The translations under genes were made by a program, and so were the position numbers. A stretch of 35,936 nt of DNA, from positions 1 through 35,936 of the forward strand of contig DASWJH010000120.1 of NCBI GenBank assembly GCA_036397255.1, read 5' to 3'. Positions within the stretch are counted from its first letter, which is position 1; each line of letters opens with the position of its first letter. This DNA comes from Nitrospiria bacterium (GTDB taxonomy: Bacteria > Nitrospirota > Nitrospiria > DASWJH01). Shown here piece after piece: positions 1 through 9,521 of this stretch. The notes under the pieces were generated by a model. That model did no database searches. It was not told where the DNA came from and saw only the letters and a program-made list of their open reading frames with translations.

Positions 1-123
1 GCCCATGAAAACGGGGAAAAGTCAACGAATGTTGATGAAGCGTACTCGAAGATGCGAAAACAGGCGGACATCTGCGCACCATGGCGGTTCCCTCTGTCCA
101 AGTTCAATCTAAATGCGCATTAA
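1..123 (+). CDS. Possible C-terminal fragment of a gene cut by the left edge
   Basis: Frame 1 is open from the first base to a TAA at 121-123, giving 40 residues that end in SKFNLNAH. No family is recognisable. The base composition is somewhat richer in GC than the intergenic DNA that follows. A second plus frame and one minus frame are also open here, so coding on this strand is only a guess. Confidence 0.22.
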   Translation, partial: AHENGEKSTNVDEAYSKMRKQADICAPWRFPLSKFNLNAH

Positions 124-170
124 AATACAGACTCTAATTAACATTCCTTATTTGTGAAAGGTAACCACCT

Positions 171-217
171 AAATTCCCCCCTTAGAAAAATGGGGGCAAG
201 GGAGGATTTAATTTAAG
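171..217. repeat. Imperfect inverted repeat, dispersed-repeat type
   Basis: A run of C (176-181) faces GGGGG (192-196) across an AT-rich loop. The flanks AAATTCC and GGATTTAATTT extend the symmetry. On the minus strand it reads as TCCTCCCTTGCCCCC followed by an A/T loop and GGGGGG. This looks like the short C-rich/G-rich palindromes scattered between genes in many environmental genomes. The remaining DNA from 124 to 275 holds no gene I can support. Confidence 0.4.
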
Positions 218-275
218 GCTGACAAGGTTGGGAAAGGGTAACTTGAAGGGTGGAAAAAGGTTTAATTTTTGTAAT

Positions 276-1277
276 TTATTCTATTTCCGGAGCACCCCCG
301 GATCGGGCAATGTCTTCACCTTTAATTTTATCGATTTTGAATTTGTTAGCCCCTTGTTTCATTCGGTCCAGGGTTTCCTTGAAGGTGAGCGGTTCGGCAT
401 CTTTGGGTCTAAACCGAAGGGGATTACAGTGGGCAACCACAAAACTTTTAAGGTAAGGACTGGTTAGCCCTTTTTCTTTTAAAGCCTGGACCTTCTCAAT
501 GACAATATCATCCAAATCCAATAGGGTTTTTGCCCTTTGATGTCGAACTTCCAGTGCCTCCTCCAGAGGTTTCTTTAAAAATTGTTCCACCCGCTTGAGT
601 ATGGGATGATAGGCCCCTCCACTGAAACGGGGACGTTCTTCATAGGCTAACCCCAGCGTGATCAAGGAGGGTTCTTCAAATTCCAGTGCGTAAGACTCCT
701 CGCTTTCTCTTCCTAATTGAGCAAGCTCCTTATACATCCGTATGACCTCCAATGCTCTCTCACGCAAATTGTGGGCTTTTTCGGTGTTTAGGGCCAGAAT
801 CTGATACGCAGTTGCGGATTCGGGAACAACAATGGCTGTAATGCTTTTGGCTCCTAATTCTTTCATGGCGGATAAGCGGTGATGGCCGTTAGGTGTCCAG
901 TATTTTGCTTTTCCCTCTTTTTGTGCTCGGACCGCAATGATGGGATCCAGAAAGCGGCCGATCTTTCCAATAACCGTTTCCAATTTCCTGGCATGGGTAT
1001 CCGAAAGGTTCCTTTGATATGGGGTTGGTTCTACCTGGTGGATGGGGAGGGCAGCCATAAGTAGCCATTTTCCCCCGAAGGGTTCCCGGAAAACAGAGAA
1101 CACCTTTCCCCCATCGATCTCAATGGTTTGAAAGAGTTGATTTACCTCCGCAGGAGGGGCCGCGGTTTGAAGTTCCGTAGGCAATAACCCCACGGATAGC
1201 CCCGCCGGTTTTTTACGCCTTTTTCTGGTTCCAGGGGTTTTTGATTTTTTGGGTTTTTTCTCGGCCATGGTTTCCAT
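276..1277 (-). CDS. Stand-alone ParB N-terminal domain protein
   Basis: About 333 residues. A lysine/arginine-rich N-terminal tail (KKPKKSKTPGTRKRRKKP) is followed by a ParB/Srx-type domain. Its hallmark region has YQRNLSDTHARKLE, then a predicted strand with DPIIAVR, then TPNGHHRLSAMKELGA, which is the GxHR-type nucleotide-binding motif of ParB proteins. The C-terminal 150 residues are mostly helical and charged, without a clear helix-turn-helix. There is no ParA neighbour, so a role in partitioning is not implied; the basic tail suggests nucleic-acid contact. ATG at 1277 is chosen over an upstream TTG at 1298; ATG at 1268 is also possible, and none has a clear Shine-Dalgarno. The family call is firm and the role is unknown. 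Confidence 0.8.
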   Translation of the reverse strand: METMAEKKPKKSKTPGTRKRRKKPAGLSVGLLPTELQTAAPPAEVNQLFQTIEIDGGKVFSVFREPFGGKWLLMAALPIHQVEPTPYQRNLSDTHARKLETVIGKIGRFLDPIIAVRAQKEGKAKYWTPNGHHRLSAMKELGAKSITAIVVPESATAYQILALNTEKAHNLRERALEVIRMYKELAQLGRESEESYALEFEEPSLITLGLAYEERPRFSGGAYHPILKRVEQFLKKPLEEALEVRHQRAKTLLDLDDIVIEKVQALKEKGLTSPYLKSFVVAHCNPLRFRPKDAEPLTFKETLDRMKQGANKFKIDKIKGEDIARSGGAPEIE

Positions 1278-1438
1278 TATAGGATTCAAGCCAAACAATG
1301 TCTAATGGAGAAGATTAAAACCTATGGACCACAAAGGATATTGAAACACAGCATAATATAAAACCCTATATATTGTTTTTTCATTGACAAATTTCTTATT
1401 TTTATTTTAACCAAACTAGAATTTTTAGAAGGAGGAAA

Positions 1439-2275
1439 ATGCGGTTCCTTTTTGCTGAAGATGGAAGACAAGACCACCCCACCCCACCCGAAAGGGAATG
1501 GGCCCCTTGGTGGGGGTAGGTGGGGTTAGTGTGCCCAGAATCCCTGAGCCGGCTGGATAGTCAGATGGAAGAACTATGTGAGGGTTTTGGTTTTCCAAAA
1601 GGTGCCCCCTTTCAATGGGTCCCTAATGAAGAACTCTGGATGAATGACAATCTCAACGAGGAAAAAAAGAGCAACTTTTTTATTCAGCTATTAACTATAA
1701 CCAATAAGTTTGGGGTAAAAGCCATGGTAGCCATTGAGGATACCAAACTAGGAACCGCTACAAAGACAGCCCCGGATGGATTTGCAGATGTGATTTCTTT
1801 GTTCCTTGAGCGAGTTCAAAAGCATTTATCCAAAGGTCAGGAAGAGGGAGTTTTAATTATTGATGAAAAGAATGGGGAGAATAAAAGAAAAGGAAAATTC
1901 CTCATTAACTACCTTGAACTTTTACAGAGCAGCCCAACCTATGTAAAACCTCAACGGATTTCACTGAATGTTCTTTCCACCCCAGCACGCTTTAATCGCT
2001 TATTACAATTGGCGAAGGTGATTACCTCTTGTTCCGTTGCCATTGTAGGAGGGGAGGTTCATCTCTCCTCTCCTGTTTTTTCACATATTAAGCCGCTTTT
2101 TTTAAATGAAATGGGAAGAATCGGGGGAGTGGGCCTTAAAATTCACCCTGATATCCGGTATAGCAATCTCTATCATTGGCTCCTTGGGGATTCTTTCCTA
2201 ATTCGCGTATCCAAAAACTCAGGTATTCCGTTACCCTCCTCAAAGTACCCCTATTACAGCTCCGTGGATTTATAG
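1439..2275 (+). pseudogene. DUF3800 family protein with two compensating frameshifts
   Basis: ATG at 1439 follows a strong ribosome site (GAAGGAGG, 1428-1435) and opens with MRFLFAEDGRQ, the acidic start typical of DUF3800 (RNase H-like fold) proteins. That frame hits TAG at 1517. Between about 1498 and 1540 the expected family sequence GPLVGVGGVSVP is found in another frame (ATG at 1498). The first frame then resumes as ESLSRLDSQ and runs to 2275 through LWMNDNL, VAIEDT, GRIGGVGLKIHPD and YHWLLGD. So one base appears lost near 1498 and one gained near 1535. The site is extremely C/G-tract rich, so assembly error is as likely as true decay. A GTG at 1520 could only yield a protein lacking the N-terminal acidic motif. 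Confidence 0.75.
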
Positions 2276-2302
2276 ATTTTCTTCCGAAAAACCTTTTGAA
2301 AA

Positions 2303-2338
2303 TTTTTAATAAAAAAATTATTAAAAATATTTTAATAA
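2303..2338. repeat. AT-only overlapping inverted repeats
   Basis: TTTTTAATAA (2303-2312) pairs with TTATTAAAAA (2318-2327), and ATTATTAA (2317-2324) can pair instead with TTAATAAT just downstream. The two hairpins exclude each other. They sit 30 bases after the DUF3800 stop and could act as a weak terminator or as an A/T-rich element upstream of the next gene. Confidence 0.3.
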
Positions 2339-2473
2339 TCCATATATTGCAAAAGTTTACTGAGGTTTAACTTTAACAAAAAAAGTTTTAAATTTTATCA
2401 TTATAAAAAATTTTCCGATAATACAGATATAGTTTTCCTTCGATATTTTTCCCTTAGAAAATGGAGGATATTT

Positions 2474-3124
2474 ATGTTGAGATGGACATTCATTCTATCA
2501 ATATCTCTTGTTTTTCTCTTCCCCTTGATCTCCTTTTCTGAGGAAGGGGGCTTATGGATAGGAGGTTTCAATTTAGAGTTGGGAATGCAAAAGAAAGAGA
2601 TTGTGGAAAAGCTAACCGGGAAGTATCGATTCGTAGAGCAGGAAGATAGGCTAATGCTCATGGAGCAAAACGGGGAGAGGGTAAAAGTTGTGGGTGTCTT
2701 ATATTTTAAGAAAGGGAAATTAAGTTATGTGTCAAAAGGCTGGGGAGAGTATGAGGGGTTCCAGATGGATACCCTGGGAAAAACACTGTTATCCCTTTTC
2801 CAGAACCTGAAAAAAGGAGGGCTCACCTCAGCCAATATCGCTGTTGGATCTACACGGGAACCTCAGAATACCACCCATACCATTCAAATGGATTTTGGAA
2901 AAAAGAAAATTCGGATTAAAATTTTTGAAGGTCAAATGGCCTCCCCTCACATTTCGATTTTTGAAGAATTAGGTGAGGAAGAAAATGTGCCCCCAAGGTT
3001 ATTTCTTCCCAAGGAATCACCCGCCCTGATGCCGGAAAAAGATGTTGAAAAAGGTGGGCCCTTCAAGGAAGGGGAGATTGAGTCCCCAAAAACTTCAAAA
3101 TCTTCCCGGCCGGTGATTATTTAA
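2474..3124 (+). CDS. Exported protein with a BamE/SmpA-like motif, unknown function
   Basis: 216 residues. GGAGG (about 2463-2467) precedes the ATG by seven bases. Residues 1-22 form a classic signal peptide ending in LISFS before an acidic mature start. The segment FNLELGMQKKEIVEKLTGKY resembles the LGMskeeVxxxLG motif of BamE/SmpA-type small periplasmic domains. The middle is a mixed alpha/beta domain, and the last 45 residues are a proline/lysine/glutamate-rich tail likely to be disordered. It is not a lipoprotein, as it has no lipobox cysteine. No firm family was recognised; the periplasmic location is well supported. Confidence 0.7.
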   Translation: MLRWTFILSISLVFLFPLISFSEEGGLWIGGFNLELGMQKKEIVEKLTGKYRFVEQEDRLMLMEQNGERVKVVGVLYFKKGKLSYVSKGWGEYEGFQMDTLGKTLLSLFQNLKKGGLTSANIAVGSTREPQNTTHTIQMDFGKKKIRIKIFEGQMASPHISIFEELGEEENVPPRLFLPKESPALMPEKDVEKGGPFKEGEIESPKTSKSSRPVII

Positions 3125-3305
3125 AGGTTTGCACCCTCAAAGCCTAGATTAGGAATCATTTATCCCCTTCTATGGTTTTCTTGCCCGGGTTTCCTCCCTT
3201 AATTTAAGGTTTCCTGTTGACATTTTTGGTTTTAAAAAGGCATCCTATTTATAAACTGCCTAGTGCTTTCTTTTTCTTAAAAATTTTAATTACATCAAAG
3301 AATCC

Positions 3306-4085
3306 ATGGCTTTTTTAAAAATTGGAACCTGGAATGTCAATTCCATTCGGACCCGCCTGCAGGCGGTGTTGCAATGGCTAAAGGAGCAGGACCCCCATGT
3401 CCTTTGTCTTCAGGAAACAAAGGTTCAAGATGAACAATTTCCAAAAAGCCCGATTGAAGAGGCGGGATTCCATGTGGCCTTTAACGGCCAGAAGGCATAC
3501 AATGGCGTTGCCATCATCTCTAAACTTTCTCTAAGAGATGTTTCCATGGATTTTGACGGAAATCCTAATCCTTTACAAAAGAGGTTTATCGGGGCAACCG
3601 TTGGGAGTGTACGGGTGATTAACGTCTATATTCCCAATGGGTCTGAAGTAGGATCCCCTGCTTTCCAATTTAAGCTGGATTTTTTTGGGAAGTTGTCGGG
3701 TTATATCAAAAAGATTTATACCTTAGAGAATCCCTTAGTACTGGTGGGAGATTTTAATGTGGCCCCTGAGGCCATTGATGTTTATGACCCCGTTGCCATG
3801 GAAGGACAAATTCTGTTTCATCCCGATGAGCGAAGAGCGTTGGGAGAATTTGGAAAATGGGGTCTGGTAGATCTTTTTCGGCATTTCCATTCAAAGGGAA
3901 ATGCTTTTACCTGGTGGGATTACCGAATGAATGCTTTTCGCAGGAAAATGGGGTTACGGATTGATCATATTTTTGCAACACCATATCTTGCACAACGCTG
4001 CAGGGAATGTGAGATTGATTCGGAACCCAGGAAAAAGGAAAAACCATCGGACCATGCTCCGGTTATAGCCACTTTTGAAATCTAG
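3306..4085 (+). CDS. xthA: Exodeoxyribonuclease III
   Basis: 259 residues, normal for XthA. This Mg-dependent nuclease cuts at abasic sites and degrades 3' ends of duplex DNA in base-excision repair. The endonuclease/exonuclease/phosphatase signature is complete: TWNVNSIRTR at 8-17, LQETK with Glu37, NVYIPNG at 106-112, GDFN with Asp149, RIDHIF near 220 and the C-terminal SDHAP with Asp249 and His250. The start is set by the family N-terminus, since only weak ribosome-binding sequence is visible. It stands alone between an exported protein and an ankyrin lipoprotein. Confidence 0.97.
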   Translation: MAFLKIGTWNVNSIRTRLQAVLQWLKEQDPHVLCLQETKVQDEQFPKSPIEEAGFHVAFNGQKAYNGVAIISKLSLRDVSMDFDGNPNPLQKRFIGATVGSVRVINVYIPNGSEVGSPAFQFKLDFFGKLSGYIKKIYTLENPLVLVGDFNVAPEAIDVYDPVAMEGQILFHPDERRALGEFGKWGLVDLFRHFHSKGNAFTWWDYRMNAFRRKMGLRIDHIFATPYLAQRCRECEIDSEPRKKEKPSDHAPVIATFEI

Positions 4086-4151
4086 ATAACTGTTTAATTT
4101 AAATGGGAAAGTTAAATAAAGGAAAAAAGAGAAATTAAAAACATTAGGCCT

Positions 4152-4877
4152 GTGTATAAATATTTTATATTGAATGGTTTTTTAATTTTCGGAGCCCTAG
4201 GGGTCCTTTTGTTTTCCATAACCTCTTGCACCCAAGACGCAGGTTCCGAACGGAGAAAAGCCGCAAGGAACGAATTAAAAAGAATGGGAATCTCTTTTTC
4301 CCCTCAGGCCTTTATGGAAAGTATTAAAAAGGGTGAGGTGGGAACGGTGAACCTGTTTTTGGCCGGCGGGATGGATCCCGAAACAAAGGACAATTTTAAT
4401 CAGACTGCTTTGATGTACGCGGCAATGGAGGGGAGAAATAGTGTGGTGAAGGCTCTGGTAGAAAAAGGGGCCAATGTAAATGGCTATAATAATAAGGGCG
4501 GAACGGTTTTAATGTTTGCGGCCATGAACGGTCATGACCGCACGGTCAAAACCCTTTTAGAAAAAGGTTCTTTTGTCAATTCGAGCACTCGGGACGGTTT
4601 AACCGCTTTGATGGTAGCTGCCGGTGCGGGTCATAACGATACGGTGATGACACTGATTGAAGGAGGGGCTGAGATTAACGGGGGGGACGGTATTGGACAA
4701 ACCGCTTTAATGCATGCTGTTGCCGCAGAGCGTACCGGAACAGTAAAATCCTTGTTGGAAAATGGTGCGGATCCCAATGCTAAATCATCCAGAGGTTCAT
4801 CTGTTTTAGCCATTGCTAAATCCCAGGGGTTTACCGATATTATTCAACTGTTGGAAGAAGCCCAAGGTCAAAAATGA
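4152..4877 (+). CDS. Ankyrin-repeat lipoprotein
   Basis: 241 residues from a GTG start. The N-terminus is a lipoprotein signal: a hydrophobic stretch (residues 10-23) runs into ITSC, with Cys26 as the lipidation site. The mature part holds about five ankyrin repeats, roughly residues 57-235, recognisable from repeated TALMYAA/TVLMFAA/TALMVAA/TALMHAV helices followed by VKxLLEKGAxxN turns. Ankyrin stacks bind proteins; here that binding would be in the periplasm or on the inner face of the outer membrane. The partner is unknown. The initiation codon is not certain, as no good ribosome site precedes the GTG, but the lipobox supports this frame. Confidence 0.85.
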   Translation: MYKYFILNGFLIFGALGVLLFSITSCTQDAGSERRKAARNELKRMGISFSPQAFMESIKKGEVGTVNLFLAGGMDPETKDNFNQTALMYAAMEGRNSVVKALVEKGANVNGYNNKGGTVLMFAAMNGHDRTVKTLLEKGSFVNSSTRDGLTALMVAAGAGHNDTVMTLIEGGAEINGGDGIGQTALMHAVAAERTGTVKSLLENGADPNAKSSRGSSVLAIAKSQGFTDIIQLLEEAQGQK

Positions 4878-4914
4878 AGGGTTTTAAATTTATAATATTT
4901 CAGTTTAAGTATTC

Positions 4915-5919
4915 GTGTGTAATCTTTTGGAAAAATTGATCCTTTCTGGGACAGAAATTCAAACCTCACGAATCGGTTTGGGCACATGGGCCATTGGTGG
5001 ATGGCTGTGGGGAGGAACCGATGAAACGGATTCAATCCGAACCATTCAGTCTGCCATTGATCGGGGAATTAGTTTAATCGATACCGCCCCGGTCTATGGT
5101 TTTGGCCGGTCGGAAGAGATCGTTGGAAAAGCTCTGTCTGAATCCAATTATCGTGAGAAGGCGCTGATTGCCACCAAATGCGGATTAGAATGGGACAATG
5201 GCAATATTTTTAGAAATTCAACTCAAAGACGAATTCACAAAGAAATTGAGGCCTCACTAAAAAGGCTTCAAACCGATTGCATCGATTTATACCAAATTCA
5301 TTGGCCCGACCCATTGGTTCCTTTTGATGAAACCGCACGGACCATGGAGGACCTCCTGAAACAGGGAAAAATCCGGGCTGTGGGGGTCAGCAACTATTCT
5401 CCAAATCAAATGGATCAATTTCAAAAAGCAGCTTCTCTTCATACCAGTCAACCTCCCTATAATTTGCTCGAACGGGGAATTGAACAAGATGTGTTACCTT
5501 TTTGCCATAAAGAGGGTATCACCACACTTGTTTACGGTGTGCTTTGCAGAGGTCTTCTTACAGGAAGGATGAATTTAAATACCCAGTTTAAGGGGGATGA
5601 TTTGAGAAAAATAGATCCAAAGTTCCAGCCCCCTTCATTCGGGCATTATTTAAAGGCGGTCAAAGCATTGGATCAATTTTCAAAAGACCGGTATGGGAAG
5701 AGCGTGTTAGAACTTTCGGTCCGTTGGGCAATGGATCAACCCGGGGTGTCGGTGGTTCTTTGGGGTGCAAGGAGACCTCAACAACTGGACCCAATAGAGG
5801 GAGTGATGGGCTGGTCTTTAAATCAGGGGGCCTTATCCCTCATAGACCAGATCCTCGAGCAGAACATTCCTGGGTCCATTGGACCCGAATTTATGGCTCC
5901 TCCGGCTCGTCATGGATAA
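4915..5919 (+). CDS. Aldo/keto reductase
   Basis: 334 residues, an NADPH-dependent oxidoreductase of the aldo/keto reductase superfamily (TIM barrel). The catalytic tetrad is visible as Asp56 and Tyr61 (IDTAPVYGFGRSEE), Lys88 (ATKCG) and His129 (YQIHWPD). GVSNYS and the C-terminal VLWGARRPQQL are the usual cofactor-binding segments. It belongs to the YajO/YghZ-like branch that starts SRIGLGTWAIGGW. The start is either GTG 4915 or TTG 4927; the latter (MEKLILSGTEI) fits the usual family N-terminus. The substrate cannot be told from sequence. It lies 37 bases after the ankyrin lipoprotein. Confidence 0.93.
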   Translation: MCNLLEKLILSGTEIQTSRIGLGTWAIGGWLWGGTDETDSIRTIQSAIDRGISLIDTAPVYGFGRSEEIVGKALSESNYREKALIATKCGLEWDNGNIFRNSTQRRIHKEIEASLKRLQTDCIDLYQIHWPDPLVPFDETARTMEDLLKQGKIRAVGVSNYSPNQMDQFQKAASLHTSQPPYNLLERGIEQDVLPFCHKEGITTLVYGVLCRGLLTGRMNLNTQFKGDDLRKIDPKFQPPSFGHYLKAVKALDQFSKDRYGKSVLELSVRWAMDQPGVSVVLWGARRPQQLDPIEGVMGWSLNQGALSLIDQILEQNIPGSIGPEFMAPPARHG

Positions 5920-6047
5920 ACCCGCTATTTTTTTTATATTCCTAATGTGAAGTATTGCCTATGGACTATCAATCTCCTTAGGTTTTACCAGTAAAAAACA
6001 AAAAAAATTTTGTATTTTTAAAAACAATACCTTTTAAGGGGAACAAA

Positions 6048-6785
6048 ATGGAAACGACGGTAAAAGAAAAACCCTCATTTGCAAAATGGTTGATCCTTTT
6101 TGTTTTTGGGTTTGTGATTGCCTCATTTTTTTATTTTGATTTAAGCCAGTTTCTCAGTCTTACCTCTCTGAAAGAAAATAAAGAAGCCCTCCAAAACTAT
6201 ACCCAGAGCCATTACCTTTTGGTGGTGGGTTTATATATTCTTATTTATATCGTTCAAACCGCTTTTTCTCTACCCGGGGCCGCCATCCTCACCTTAGCCG
6301 CAGGTTTTTTATTTGGCGCGTTTTTAGGTACAGTCTACGTTAATATCGGGGCAACCGCAGGTGCGACTCTGGCTTTTATTGCTGCCCGGTATCTATTCCG
6401 GGATAGTGTGGAAAAAAAGTTTGGGACAAAACTGGATTCCATTCAGCAGGGTTTTTCCAAAAATGCCTTTAATTATTTATTAACGTTACGGCTCATTCCG
6501 CTTTTCCCTTTTTTCCTGGTTAACCTTGCTTCGGGTTTGACCCGAATGAAACTTCCCACCTATGTGGGTGGAACCGCATTGGGAATTCTGCCGGGGAGTT
6601 TTGTCTATGCCAATGCCGGAAAACAGCTTGGGACCATTAATGCTTTAGAGGATATTGCTTCTCAGGGGGTAATTGGTGCCTTTGTGTTGTTAGGCCTCCT
6701 TGCCCTGGTTCCTGTAGTTTACCAGAAGCTGAAAAGAGCTCCTATGGAAAAACAGGTTTTCGACGCAGGAGATTCCAAAAAATGA
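6048..6785 (+). CDS. TVP38/TMEM64 (VTT/DedA-like) membrane protein
   Basis: 245 residues, with AAGGGG eight bases upstream of the ATG. An N-terminal TM helix (about 15-33) is followed by the VTT domain (about 50-220). Typical features are the re-entrant segment SLPGAAILTLAAGFLFGAFLG, an Arg-containing loop AARYLF, and the LRLIPLFPFFLVNLASG motif with its amphipathic Gly/Pro-rich turn. Related DedA-type proteins move lipids across the membrane or support envelope homeostasis; which applies here is not visible. Its stop overlaps the next start by four bases (ATGA), so it is translationally coupled to the DUF3047 protein. Confidence 0.92.
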   Translation: METTVKEKPSFAKWLILFVFGFVIASFFYFDLSQFLSLTSLKENKEALQNYTQSHYLLVVGLYILIYIVQTAFSLPGAAILTLAAGFLFGAFLGTVYVNIGATAGATLAFIAARYLFRDSVEKKFGTKLDSIQQGFSKNAFNYLLTLRLIPLFPFFLVNLASGLTRMKLPTYVGGTALGILPGSFVYANAGKQLGTINALEDIASQGVIGAFVLLGLLALVPVVYQKLKRAPMEKQVFDAGDSKK

Positions 6786-7528
6786 GTTCCCTAAAAGGGT
6801 TGGCGTTTGGTTTATTGGTTATCCTTTTCTTTCTTGATCCATCTTTTGCTGATCGACCAAACGTCCTGAAGGTTGGGGAATTTTCCAAAGCAGTGGAGGG
6901 TGAAAATATCCCGGAGGGGTGGGAGCCATTGACCTTTAAAAAAATTTTGACCCACACCCGGTATGAAGTGATCAAAGAGGGGGATGTGACCGTTATTCAA
7001 GCGATGAGTGACGGTGGGGCCTCCGGTTTGACCCGAAAGATACATATCGACCTAAAAGAATATCCTGTTATTCAATGGCGCTGGAAGGTAGACAATGTGA
7101 TTCAAAGCAGTGATGTTTTCAGCAAAGAGGCCGATGATTATGCGGCCCGGATCTATATTACCTTTGAATATGACCCGGATAAGGTGAGTTTCGGTAAAAA
7201 GGTGAAATATAAAGCCGGCCGTCTCATTTTTGGAGACATCCCCATTGCGGCCATCAATTATATTTGGGAGAGTAAAACACCAAAGGGAACGATTGTGGAT
7301 AATGCCTATACAGATTTTGTCAAAATGATTGTGGTAGAGAGTGGAGAGGAGAGGGTGGGGGGGTGGGTTGAGGAAGAAAGAAACGTATTCGATGATTATA
7401 AAAAAGCCTTCAATGAAGAGCCTCCCTTGATCAATGGGGTTGCAATTATGACCGATACCGATAATACTGGTGAATCGGCCCAAGGGTTTTATGGGGATAT
7501 CATTTTTAAAAAAGGTCCTGGTTCATGA
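6782..7528 (+). CDS. DUF3047 family exported protein
   Basis: 248 residues. A signal peptide (residues 1-23, ending in DPSFA) leads into a beta-rich domain with the DUF3047 hallmarks: YPVIQWRWKVD near 97-107, DDYAARIYITFEYD near 118-131, NYIWESKTPKG, and a C-terminal MTDTDNTGESAQGFYGDI. The family is periplasmic or secreted and of unknown function. The start overlaps the upstream VTT protein by four bases, so the two are probably made together and may act at the same membrane. Confidence 0.9.
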   Translation: MSSLKGLAFGLLVILFFLDPSFADRPNVLKVGEFSKAVEGENIPEGWEPLTFKKILTHTRYEVIKEGDVTVIQAMSDGGASGLTRKIHIDLKEYPVIQWRWKVDNVIQSSDVFSKEADDYAARIYITFEYDPDKVSFGKKVKYKAGRLIFGDIPIAAINYIWESKTPKGTIVDNAYTDFVKMIVVESGEERVGGWVEEERNVFDDYKKAFNEEPPLINGVAIMTDTDNTGESAQGFYGDIIFKKGPGS

Positions 7529-7684
7529 ACCTAAATCGTCCAAAAGAATTCAAACCAGAAAATCTTTCCTTTTTACCCCGAAGGCATTTCAGAATTTTTC
7601 ACCTTCATCAATGGTGGAAGTCTCCATTTTTCAAAAAGTTGCGCTCAGGAAGCAGTATGTTATTGTTTATTTTAGGAGTTTGAG

Positions 7685-9520
7685 ATGGCCTATATTCCCA
7701 TAGAAGACTATGGTTTGATCGGTGATATGCACACTGCGGCATTGGTTGGGAAAAATGGCTCTATTGATTGGCTGTGTTTTCCCCATTTTGATTCCCCCAG
7801 TGTTTTTGGGGCAATTTTGGATGATCAAAAAGGCGGACGTTTTAAGATCTCACCTATCAATTCAGACGTCCATTGCAGACAATTTTATTGGCCAGAAACA
7901 AACGTTCTTGTGACCCGTTTTTTATCTCCCCAGGGGGTGGGCGAAATTGTAGATTATATGCCTATCGATATTGGGATAAAAGGTCATGGAGAACATCAGC
8001 TGGTCAGGCGTGTCAGTGCCGTCCGAGGAACCATTTCCTTCCGGATGGAATGTTTCCCCGCGTTTAATTATGCCAGGGATGAACATAAGACGGATGTTTT
8101 TCAGGAAGGGGCAGGATTTTACTCAAAAAATTTATGTTTGGGCCTTGGGACCAGAATTCCTTTAAGAAGGGAAAGAAATGGAGTGGTTTCTGAATTTACT
8201 TTAAACGAGGGAGAGACTACGACCTTTATTCTTCAGGATACCGAAGGTGAGTTTGGATGTGGAGCCTGCCTTTCCGAACCGGAAGCAGATGAATTATTTC
8301 GGAAAACGGTTAATTTTTGGCGCCATTGGATCTCAAAATCCAAATATACAGGCAGGTGGCAGGAGATGGTTCACCGCTCAGCCCTAGTCTTAAAACTATT
8401 GACCTATGAACCCACCGGGGCCATCGTGGCCGCTCCAACTTGCAGTCTTCCTGAGGGGATCGGAGGAGAACGAAATTGGGATTATCGCTTTACCTGGGTA
8501 AGAGATGCCGCTTTTACCTTATATGGATTGATGCGGATCGGTTTTACCGAAGAAGCCGCCAAATTCATGAATTGGTTGGAAGCCCGTTGCGGAGAAATTA
8601 ACCCGGATGGTTCTCTTCAGATCATGTATGGGATTGACGGGCGACACCGGATTCCGGAAGAGACCCTGGACCATTTAGAAGGCTATAAAGGATCCCGTCC
8701 GGTTCGAATCGGAAATGCCGCCTCTTCTCAATTGCAGCTTGATATATATGGAGAGTTATTGGATTCTGTATACCTTTATAATAAATACCGATCCCCAATT
8801 GCTTATGATTTTTGGTTACATCTGCACCGTTTGTTGGATTATGTTTGCGATCATTGGGTTGACCCCGATGAGGGGGTTTGGGAAGTCAGGGGAGGAAGGA
8901 AGCATTTCACCTATTCCAAATTAATGTGCTGGGTGGCCCTGGACCGCGGTTTACGATTGGCCGAGAAACGCTCCTTTCCTGCGGATCGGCAAAGGTGGCG
9001 CGAAAACCGGGATAATATTTATAAGGAAATTATGAGTAAGAGCTGGAATAGGGAGCGGAAAGCGTTTGTACAACATTACGAAAGCGCCTCCTTAGATGCT
9101 TCCAATTTGATCATGCCTCTGGTTTTCTTTTTATCCCCTGATGATCCTAGGATGTTAAAAACACTGGATGCAACTCTCCAATCACCAATCAAAGGGGGAT
9201 TGGTATCCAATAGCCTTGTATACCGGTATAATTTATCTGAAACAAGAGATGGTTTGTCTGGAGAAGAAGGGACCTTTAGTATGTGTACTTTTTGGCTTGT
9301 GGAGGCCTTAACTCGTGCAGGGCGGACCGACTCGGGGAAACTGGATCAAGCCCGTTTGTTATTTGAACAGATGCTGGGATATGCCAACCACCTGGGGTTA
9401 TACGCTGAACAGATTGGCCACAGCGGTGAAGCCCTTGGAAATTTTCCTCAAGCTTTTACCCACCTTGGTTTAATCAGCGCAGCCTACAACCTAGATCGTG
9501 CCCTTGGAAAAAAAGACTAG
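7685..9520 (+). CDS. Glycoside hydrolase family 15 (glucoamylase/trehalase-like)
   Basis: 611 residues. It opens with [36 protein letters not shown], split over an N-terminal beta-sandwich (about 1-215), followed by the (alpha/alpha)6 catalytic barrel. [20 protein letters not shown] at about 258-277 lines the active site. Glu400 in EGVWEVRGG is the expected general acid, and the second glutamate lies in [12 protein letters not shown]. Such enzymes remove glucose from alpha-glucans or cleave trehalose. There is no signal peptide, so it is cytoplasmic. TTAGGAG seven bases upstream of the ATG supports the start. It is coupled to the next gene and may connect to glycogen made through GlgC elsewhere in the window. 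Confidence 0.95.
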   Translation: MAYIPIEDYGLIGDMHTAALVGKNGSIDWLCFPHFDSPSVFGAILDDQKGGRFKISPINSDVHCRQFYWPETNVLVTRFLSPQGVGEIVDYMPIDIGIKGHGEHQLVRRVSAVRGTISFRMECFPAFNYARDEHKTDVFQEGAGFYSKNLCLGLGTRIPLRRERNGVVSEFTLNEGETTTFILQDTEGEFGCGACLSEPEADELFRKTVNFWRHWISKSKYTGRWQEMVHRSALVLKLLTYEPTGAIVAAPTCSLPEGIGGERNWDYRFTWVRDAAFTLYGLMRIGFTEEAAKFMNWLEARCGEINPDGSLQIMYGIDGRHRIPEETLDHLEGYKGSRPVRIGNAASSQLQLDIYGELLDSVYLYNKYRSPIAYDFWLHLHRLLDYVCDHWVDPDEGVWEVRGGRKHFTYSKLMCWVALDRGLRLAEKRSFPADRQRWRENRDNIYKEIMSKSWNRERKAFVQHYESASLDASNLIMPLVFFLSPDDPRMLKTLDATLQSPIKGGLVSNSLVYRYNLSETRDGLSGEEGTFSMCTFWLVEALTRAGRTDSGKLDQARLLFEQMLGYANHLGLYAEQIGHSGEALGNFPQAFTHLGLISAAYNLDRALGKKD

Positions 9521-9521
9521 G

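Noticed and set aside
1470-1530. Minus-strand G-tract (GGGTGGGGTGGGG) that could form a quadruplex
   Set aside because: It sits in the coding part of the DUF3800 gene near frameshifts; more likely explains base-calling trouble than a regulatory element.
3217-3255. TTGACA and TATAAA ahead of xthA as a promoter
   Set aside because: The two boxes are 27 bases apart, outside the workable range.
7052-7483. 143-codon antisense frame inside the DUF3047 gene
   Set aside because: It mirrors the codon pattern of the real gene and shows no domain or ribosome site.
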